Of a stretch of DNA of 10,715 bases, positions 5,438 to 10,715 are shown in pieces. A program made the position numbers and the translations under genes. The notes under the pieces were generated by a model. It did not search any database. It was not told where the DNA came from and was given only the letters and a program-made list of their open reading frames with translations. This DNA comes from CAYYTU01 sp964474655 (lineage in GTDB: Bacteria; Chloroflexota; Anaerolineae; B4-G1), in contig CAYYTU010000084.1 in the NCBI GenBank assembly GCA_964474655.1, forward strand, positions 1 to 10,715, given 5' to 3'. Position 1 is the stretch's first letter; each line of letters begins with the position of its first letter.

Positions 5438-7497
5438 AGACACGAGAGAGACCAAGCGCATCGAGACGTGATCTCTGGGCACTCTGGGAAAGCATCAAAA
5501 GGGCCCCTCGAATCGTTATCCTGGCCCTGTTTATTGCGAGTACGTTTGGGCTTTTTGGTCGCCGGTTGTGGATCCTTCAGTTCACGCAAGGCGAGTATTA
5601 TCGTGACTTGGCGAACCGACAAAGCACGAGACCCCGAGATATTCCTGCACCGCGCGGCATCATCTACGATCGCAACGACGACCCGCTGGTGCGCAACGAG
5701 CCCAGCTTCTACGTCACCATCGTCCCGGCCCACTTGCCGGACGACGAAAAGGAAGCCAAACAAGTACTTGTGCGCCTGGCCGTCCTTCTCGATATGCCTT
5801 ACACGACGGGAAATGGCGATTCCTCGGAAGAAGAGACCGTTAACAAAGAGAGAACGCTCGGTATCCGGGAGATCGTGGAAGATGTCCCTTACGTGGCCCC
5901 CTATCGCCCGCTGGTGATCAAGCGCGGCGTTGATCGTGAGAAGGCCCTCATGGTGGCGCAGGAGTCAGCCAACTTACCCGGCGTATCGGTAGAGACAGAA
6001 TCCGTGCGGCGTTACCTCCACGGGACGGATCTATCGCACATCCTGGGCTATCTACTTCCCATTCCAGGGGAATTGGAAGAAGAGTATCGCGCGGAAGGAT
6101 ACGATCCCGCCACCGATCGCGTCGGCAGCGCTGGCATCGAGGCCACCTACGAGGATACTCTCCGCGGGACCAAGGGTGAGCAGATGGTCGAGGAGGACGT
6201 GCTGGGGCGCGTCATCCGCGTCGTCGAGGAGCGCGCGGCCCCCGTGCCCGGCGACAACGTCTACCTGACGGTCGATCTCGAGCTGCAGGCCTTCGTCAAA
6301 GAGACCCTCAAGGCACAGATGAACCGCCCCGACGTTAGCTCACCGAGAGCGGTGTCCATCGTGATGAACCCGCAGACCAGCGAGATTCTGGCAATGGTCA
6401 GCTTGCCTACCTACGACAACAATCTCTTTTCAGAGGGCATCTCCACGCGCGACTGGGAGCGCCTGCGAGACGACATTCACCGCCCACTGATGAACCACGC
6501 GATCTCGGGAGATGTACCGCCGGGCTCGGTCTTCAAGACGGTGATGGCCGCGGCCGTGCTCCAAGAAGGGATTGTGACGCCTCAGACCCAGCTGAACTGC
6601 CCCGGGAAGATCGTGGTGGCCAACAAGTATTATCCCAACGATCCCGGCCTGGCGCAGCCTTTCTACTGCTGGAACGAGGCTGGGCACGGGTGGACGGACA
6701 TTTACGATGCTATTGCACATTCCTGCAGCATCTACTTCTATAAAGTCGGCGGGGGGTTCGAAGAGACCGACTTCGACGGGCTGGGCGTCAGTCGCATCGC
6801 CGAGTATGCCGAGATGTTTGGACTAGGCGAGTCCACCGGCGTGGAGTTGCCAGTCGAGGTCAGCGGCCTGGTGCCCACCGCCGATTGGAAACGCAGGGTC
6901 TATGGCGAAAGCTGGTCCACCGGCGACACTTACAACTTGTCCATCGGCCAGGGATTCCTCTCCGCCACGCCATTGCAGATGTTAAACGCCGTCAACGCCA
7001 TCGCCAACAACGGCACGCTCTACCGCCCCACCGTTGTCCATCACATCACGGACCCAGAGGGCAACACCCTTGAGCCCTTTGAACCTGATGTGATTCGTCA
7101 GGTGGCTATTGACCAAGAATACCTGGATATTGTGCAACGTGGGATGGAGGGCACGTTGGAGTATGGCTCCGCGGCCAAGAGAGGGCAAATCGAAGGGCTT
7201 CGCGTGGCTGGCAAGACCGGCACAGCTCAGTTCTGCGACGACATTATGTGCGGCGTCGGGTTCGAGCAGCCAGAGCACGCCTGGTTTGCCGCATTCGCGC
7301 CGATGGAGAACCCAGAGGTCTCTGTGATCGTCTTCCTCTACAACGGCGGCGAGGGGTCAGTCACCGCGGTACCGGTGGCGCAAGAGATTCTGACGCACTA
7401 CTTTGGGCTGAACGAGGAAGAAGGCGAGGAGAACGAAACCGAACAGGAATCCGACCAAGGAACTGCCCCGGATCAGCTGGTCAGCCAGATGGATTAG
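5434..7497 (+). CDS. mrdA: PBP2, class B penicillin-binding protein (elongasome transpeptidase)
   Basis: This 687-residue protein has a membrane anchor at about 26-43, then the PBP dimerisation region beginning with RPRDIPAPRGIIYDRNDDPL, and a C-terminal transpeptidase domain. Active-site motifs are SVFK (S365 nucleophile, K368), SCS (430-432) and KTGT (594-597). In the second motif the third residue is Ser where Asn or Asp is usual. The protein crosslinks new peptidoglycan during cell elongation, together with RodA, MreC and MreD; no rodA gene follows in this window. The last 30 residues or so form an acidic, low-complexity tail. The GTG start overlaps the mreD stop, and AAGGA at 5421-5425 lies 8 nt upstream. 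The end overlaps the convergent rqcH by 4 nt. Sporulation- or division-type class B PBPs are alternatives, but the mre context favours PBP2. Confidence 0.94.
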   Translation: MKTRERPSASRRDLWALWESIKRAPRIVILALFIASTFGLFGRRLWILQFTQGEYYRDLANRQSTRPRDIPAPRGIIYDRNDDPLVRNEPSFYVTIVPAHLPDDEKEAKQVLVRLAVLLDMPYTTGNGDSSEEETVNKERTLGIREIVEDVPYVAPYRPLVIKRGVDREKALMVAQESANLPGVSVETESVRRYLHGTDLSHILGYLLPIPGELEEEYRAEGYDPATDRVGSAGIEATYEDTLRGTKGEQMVEEDVLGRVIRVVEERAAPVPGDNVYLTVDLELQAFVKETLKAQMNRPDVSSPRAVSIVMNPQTSEILAMVSLPTYDNNLFSEGISTRDWERLRDDIHRPLMNHAISGDVPPGSVFKTVMAAAVLQEGIVTPQTQLNCPGKIVVANKYYPNDPGLAQPFYCWNEAGHGWTDIYDAIAHSCSIYFYKVGGGFEETDFDGLGVSRIAEYAEMFGLGESTGVELPVEVSGLVPTADWKRRVYGESWSTGDTYNLSIGQGFLSATPLQMLNAVNAIANNGTLYRPTVVHHITDPEGNTLEPFEPDVIRQVAIDQEYLDIVQRGMEGTLEYGSAAKRGQIEGLRVAGKTGTAQFCDDIMCGVGFEQPEHAWFAAFAPMENPEVSVIVFLYNGGEGSVTAVPVAQEILTHYFGLNEEEGEENETEQESDQGTAPDQLVSQMD

Positions 7498-9218
7498 TCC
7501 AACTCTGGAGGCGGCTTCTTCGGCTCAACCCAGAGCGTCTGTTCGTCCCGGTAGGTAACCTGACCGGGATGACCGCCGCGTTGACGCTGCACGAAACCTC
7601 GCTCCGTCACATCCACGGCCACGTGATCTTCCTCGCGCATCGACGAGTAATAGGCCGCCAGCTCGGCTGCGCGCCGGACCACCTCCTCCGGCACCTCACG
7701 ATGCCCACGCTTGATAATCACGTGAGCGCCCGGCCTTCCGCGCACGTGGAGCCATAGATCCTCCGCCCCACCGCGCCCGAACGTCACCCGCTCGTTCTGA
7801 TCGGCGTTCCGCCCCACAAAGACCGGAAAGTCGTGAACCTCGAAGCGGCGCGGCCCTTTGACCTGCCCGCTACTGCTCTGCTTGGGTTCACGGGAAGCCC
7901 AGCCGCCTTCGACCAGAGCCTCCTGGACAGCGTCGATCTCCGGACGCGATTCAGCCAGCGCCAGATCGGCGGCCAGCTGCTCCAGATGGGCCCGATCGGC
8001 CTCCAGAGATGCAATACGGAGCGGTATCCTCTGGGCAGCACGTTTGGCCTTGCGATAACGTTCGAAGTAAGCCTGGGCGTTCTCGACCGGCGTCGAGGCC
8101 GGATCGAGTGTGATCGTACGCTGTTCACCCTCATAGTCCGGCACCGTCACCTCCGATGCGCCGCGCTCGACCTGATGCTGATAGCTCAGCAGCAGCTCTC
8201 CGGCCTCCCGCAATGCCTCGATCTCCGCTTCGTCCACGCGCTGCGCCCGCACATCCTCCAAAGCGTGTTCCACACGCTCCAGTGCATCATCGATCATCCC
8301 CTGCACTCGCTTTCGGGCTGCAGCGTAGGCGTCGGCGGTGAGACGGCTTTGGAAGTAGTGCCGCATCGCCTCGCTGATGTGAGAGACCGGTTCTACCGCC
8401 ACAGGAACGTCTTCGCGCTCGAACTGATGCAGCGCATAGGGCGCGAAGGCGACCACGTCGCCAGACTCCTCGCGAGCGATGTGAGGCCTCCACAGGCCGG
8501 TATTCAACAGGCCAAAGAGCTCACTGACGGCCCCATCTACCGCCTCCGGTTCGGCGGCGCTGGCCAGGGCCTCCGGGGCACCGACCGCGCGGGCGGCAAT
8601 CTCGCGGGCCGCCGTTGGGCTGACGGCGAGGAGGCGACTGGTCAGCAAGTAACGGAGCGCCTGATCGGCATCGGCGGAAGCCAACAACGCCGCCCATTCC
8701 TCAACCGAAATCCCGACTGGAGGCTGGCGTCCAGGCGGCTGGGGCGGAGGCTGGTATGGTCGCGCGGGCAAAGTCACCCGGTAGCGGTTGATGTCTGGGC
8801 CGACGTGCTTGGTCGCCTCCAGCACGTCTCCGTCGGAATCGACCAGGATCAAGTTGCTGTAGCGCCCAATCAGCTCGGCCACCAGGCGGCACGGCCCGGC
8901 TTGGCCCTCAAAGTGAAGCTCGAGAATACGCTCCCACGGCGGCTGGGTCACGTCCGTCAGGTAAGCGCTCCGCACCCACTTGCGCAGCAGGAGCAAGAGC
9001 GGCGTGGCCCTTTCCACGCCCCGACGCGGTTTGTGGGGCACCAGCAGCATACGGGCATGTTGGGGATGCGCCGATATCAGCAGCTGGTGCCGCTCGCCGG
9101 CGTAGAGCTCCAACGCGATAGCGTGCTCATCAGGCAGCACCACGCGCTGAACCCACGCGCCGAGCAGATTGTCGAGGCAATCCCGCAAACAGGCCAAGGT
9201 CAGATGGTCAACGTGCAT
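7494..9218 (-). CDS. rqcH: RqcH/NFACT-family ribosome quality-control factor
   Basis: This 574-residue protein has the order NFACT-N domain (about 1-180, including RLVAELIGRYSNLILVDSDGDVLEATKHV), a helical and coiled-coil middle (about 290-430), and the NFACT-R domain (about 455-560, with DLWLHVRGRPGAHVIIKRG). RqcH binds obstructed 50S subunits carrying peptidyl-tRNA and adds C-terminal alanine tails that mark the stalled chain for degradation. Older annotations call this family fibronectin-binding protein A. The two-residue motif known as DR in Bacillus RqcH reads ER here (E96-R97, in PPWERILELHF). Pro-rich linkers follow the NFACT-N core (PYQPPPQPPGRQPP) and close the protein. AAGGA lies 4 nt upstream of the ATG, within the 27-nt gap to the binding-protein gene, so the two are probably co-transcribed. 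Confidence 0.9.
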   Translation of the reverse strand: MHVDHLTLACLRDCLDNLLGAWVQRVVLPDEHAIALELYAGERHQLLISAHPQHARMLLVPHKPRRGVERATPLLLLLRKWVRSAYLTDVTQPPWERILELHFEGQAGPCRLVAELIGRYSNLILVDSDGDVLEATKHVGPDINRYRVTLPARPYQPPPQPPGRQPPVGISVEEWAALLASADADQALRYLLTSRLLAVSPTAAREIAARAVGAPEALASAAEPEAVDGAVSELFGLLNTGLWRPHIAREESGDVVAFAPYALHQFEREDVPVAVEPVSHISEAMRHYFQSRLTADAYAAARKRVQGMIDDALERVEHALEDVRAQRVDEAEIEALREAGELLLSYQHQVERGASEVTVPDYEGEQRTITLDPASTPVENAQAYFERYRKAKRAAQRIPLRIASLEADRAHLEQLAADLALAESRPEIDAVQEALVEGGWASREPKQSSSGQVKGPRRFEVHDFPVFVGRNADQNERVTFGRGGAEDLWLHVRGRPGAHVIIKRGHREVPEEVVRRAAELAAYYSSMREEDHVAVDVTERGFVQRQRGGHPGQVTYRDEQTLWVEPKKPPPELD

Positions 9219-9245
9219 AAAGTCCTTTCACATTTTGCTGAATCT

Positions 9246-10388
9246 CTACCACTGGACCTGCTTGAATTCGCCGCTTTCCACCCGGTAGATCCAGATCTGG
9301 GCATCCACCAGGTCGCCGTTGGGCTGGTAGCGCAGACCACCCAGGAGCGTCTGGAGGGTGTTCTGTCGCAGCGCCTGGGCGATGGCGTCGGCGTCCAGAG
9401 AGCCGGCCTGGCGCACGCCCTCGGTCAGCACCTCCATAGCCACGTAGCCGTTGATGGAGTAAGTGTCTGGATTGCGGTACTCCACCGCCTGATAGGCCTC
9501 AATCCAGCGCTCGTCGGCCACATTCTCCGGGCTGGGGGCGAAGGCACTGACGTACATCCCCTCGGCGGTACCGCCGGCCTCGTCGATGGTGGCGCCCAAG
9601 AAGGCACCATCGCTGGCCAACATCGGGCTCTCTATGCCGGCCTCCACCAACGCCGTCTGCAGGTAGGGCGTCTCGATCTCATAGCCGGCGTAGAAGATGG
9701 CATCGGGCCGGGCCGCCTCTATCTGGGCCACCTCGCGCTCGTAGCGGCCCTGGCCCTCCTCGACCTCCAATTGGATCGCCGCCTCGGCCCCGCGCTGCCC
9801 CAGCTCTTGGACCAGCAGATCGGCCAATCCACGACCGTACTCGGTGTCGTTATGGACGACGGCCACGCGTTGAGCGCCCAATTCCTCGATCAGGAAGCGA
9901 GCGTCCACGGCGGCCTGCACGGTGTCGTCGGCGTTGACGCGGAAGAAGTTATCGTAACCTTTCTCGGTCAGGCTCTGCTCCGACGAGGTGGGCGTGATCA
10001 CCACCAGATCCATATCCTGGTAGCGCTCCATCGCAGCCAGCGTCTGCCCACTGTTTAGATGACCGATCACGCTCACCACGCGCTCGCCGGCGTCAAGCGC
10101 CTTCTGGATCTGCTCCACCTGGGAGACGGCCACATCGCTATCGGCCTCGTCGTCCAGAGGACGGACCACGACCCGATAGCCCTCCAGTCCGCCGTTACGA
10201 TTGATCTGCTCGGCCGCCAGGCGCACACCGCCCAGCACAGTTTGGCCGCCATTGGCCATAAATCCACTCAGCGGCACCGCGACGTAGACGACGGCGTCTC
10301 CCTTACTGGGCGCTTGCCCACCGCACCCGGCGAGGGTCAAACCGGCGCTCAGCACCAGGCTTAGCATCAAGATTGTGTATTTTCTCAT
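9246..10388 (-). CDS. ABC transporter substrate-binding lipoprotein, branched-chain amino acid (LivJ/LivK-like) type
   Basis: This 380-residue protein has a lipoprotein signal: MRKYTILMLSLVLSAG followed by the lipobox LAGC, with Cys22 as the predicted lipidated residue. The rest fits the type 1 periplasmic-binding fold of the Peripla_BP_6 group, starting VVYVAVPLSGFMANGGQTVLGGVRLAAEQINRNGG, then VVRPLDDEADSDVAVSQ, a VVSVIGHLNSGQTLAAMERYQ segment and ITPTSSEQSLTEKGYDNFFR, and later YAGYEIETPYLQTAL. Such proteins capture amino acids or related compounds outside the membrane for an ABC importer. The ligand cannot be read from sequence. No permease or ATPase gene follows; the next gene downstream is rqcH. 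The ATG has GGAG 5 nt upstream. Its promoter would have to lie in or beyond the 8-bp repeat arrays, and I see no clear -10. Confidence 0.92.
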   Translation of the reverse strand: MRKYTILMLSLVLSAGLTLAGCGGQAPSKGDAVVYVAVPLSGFMANGGQTVLGGVRLAAEQINRNGGLEGYRVVVRPLDDEADSDVAVSQVEQIQKALDAGERVVSVIGHLNSGQTLAAMERYQDMDLVVITPTSSEQSLTEKGYDNFFRVNADDTVQAAVDARFLIEELGAQRVAVVHNDTEYGRGLADLLVQELGQRGAEAAIQLEVEEGQGRYEREVAQIEAARPDAIFYAGYEIETPYLQTALVEAGIESPMLASDGAFLGATIDEAGGTAEGMYVSAFAPSPENVADERWIEAYQAVEYRNPDTYSINGYVAMEVLTEGVRQAGSLDADAIAQALRQNTLQTLLGGLRYQPNGDLVDAQIWIYRVESGEFKQVQW

Positions 10389-10401
10389 ACCTGCTCCAAA
10401 G

Positions 10402-10512
10402 GTTGGTACATCGGTAGATTGGTAGGTTGGTAAATTGGGAAACTGTGAAGGAAATCAGTCCGGTTCACCACTCCACCAACCTACCGGCTTACCAATCTAC
10501 CAGCTCACCAAT
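10402..10512. repeat. Two facing arrays of a degenerate 8-bp repeat (consensus RTTGGTAR)
   Basis: From 10402 to 10441 five 8-bp units run head to tail: GTTGGTAC, ATCGGTAG, ATTGGTAG, GTTGGTAA, ATTGGGAA. From 10512 back to 10465 on the other strand there are six: ATTGGTGA, GCTGGTAG, ATTGGTAA, GCCGGTAG, GTTGGTGG, AGTGGTGA. A spacer of about 23 bp separates them, so the arms can form a large imperfect hairpin; GGTAGATTGGTA is shared perfectly. The arrays lie between the binding-protein start (13 bp away) and the HEPN remnant. No ORF is credible here. It may be an expanding short-tandem-repeat family, a protein-binding array or a transcript structure in the 5' leader. Confidence 0.75.
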
Positions 10513-10520
10513 GCCCTAGC

Positions 10521-10715
10521 CTAAATTTCCTCGGACGTGAGTATATATTCGACTTGTTCTTCTAAAGCTGGCAGATCGTCGTTGACGATTTCCCAAACTA
10601 TCGACAGATCCACTGAAAAGTAGGCGTGAATGAGTTTGTTCCGTAACCCAATAATCTGCCCCCAGGGAATGGTCTAGAGGGAGCCTTTCAGCAGTTCCAA
10701 AAAGCTGTTGTGTCA
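10521..10715 (-). pseudogene. HepT-like HEPN protein (DUF86), C-terminal remnant with an in-frame stop
   Basis: The minus-strand frame ending in TAG (10523-10521) reads IPWGQIIGLRNKLIHAYF, then SVDLSIVWEIVNDDLPALEEQ and a short tail. This matches the C-terminal half of HepT-like HEPN proteins: the conserved IPW, the R-x4-H motif (RNKLIH, the RNase or AMPylation-target region), the following Tyr, and VDL--VW----NDLP. Just before TIPW a TAG stop (10676-10674) interrupts the frame. Upstream of it, FLELLKGSL continues plausibly in the same frame until a TGA at the window edge. No start codon suits a separate short protein. HepT usually pairs with an MntA nucleotidyltransferase antitoxin, which would lie beyond the window. 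A decayed toxin-antitoxin gene is the best reading; a sequencing error is possible. Confidence 0.7.

Noticed and set aside
7833..10058. Very long (741-codon) plus-strand ORF antisense to rqcH and the binding protein
   Set aside because: High-GC codon shadow. It spans two well-identified genes on the other strand and the gap between them, and its residue composition (Leu/Gly/Arg/His-rich, low Lys) is that of antisense translation.
10402..10512. CRISPR array
   Set aside because: Repeat units are 8 bp with no unique spacers, and they face each other in two orientations.

Overview
The window is high-GC, densely packed bacterial DNA. The gene set is a kleisin ScpA, MreB-MreC-MreD, a class B penicillin-binding protein, an RqcH/NFACT protein, a VanZ-like protein and a lipoprotein-type ABC binding protein. 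Together with inverted and short tandem repeat clusters between genes, this suggests a Chloroflexota (Anaerolineae-like) genome or metagenome contig. That placement is inference from gene content and style; no marker gene was searched.

Layout. Positions 1-1659 (+) hold the last codons of glmS, a GT4-type glycosyltransferase and a VanZ-like membrane protein, in tight head-to-tail order with a 2-nt gap and an ATGA overlap. scpA lies on the opposite strand (2359-1607) and its 3' end overlaps vanZ by 53 bp. scpA and mreB diverge from a 137-bp spacer that carries a good extended -10 promoter on each strand. The cell-elongation genes mreB, mreC, mreD and mrdA (PBP2) run from 2497 to 7497 (+). mreC, mreD and mrdA are close or overlapping, but mreB is separated from mreC by 397 bp. 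Most of that gap is a 249-bp imperfect palindrome with 23-bp terminal inverted repeats ending in TTAA, followed by a possible 45-codon ORF whose stop overlaps the mreC start.

On the minus strand, a branched-chain-amino-acid-type ABC substrate-binding lipoprotein (10388-9246) is followed after 27 nt by an RqcH-type ribosome quality-control factor (9218-7494), which meets mrdA tail to tail with a 4-nt overlap. Upstream of the binding protein, 10402-10512 holds two facing arrays of a degenerate 8-bp repeat. Beyond it is the C-terminal part of a HepT-like HEPN protein interrupted by an in-frame stop, running off the window end.

Functionally, MreB filaments, MreC/MreD and PBP2 would form the elongasome that directs lateral wall synthesis. 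GlmS supplies glucosamine-6-phosphate for wall precursors, so the left half has a cell-envelope theme. ScpA (chromosome condensation) and RqcH (rescue of stalled 50S subunits) are housekeeping. No wholly new system is evident. The least explained parts are the mreB-mreC palindrome, the small ORF before mreC and the 8-mer arrays.
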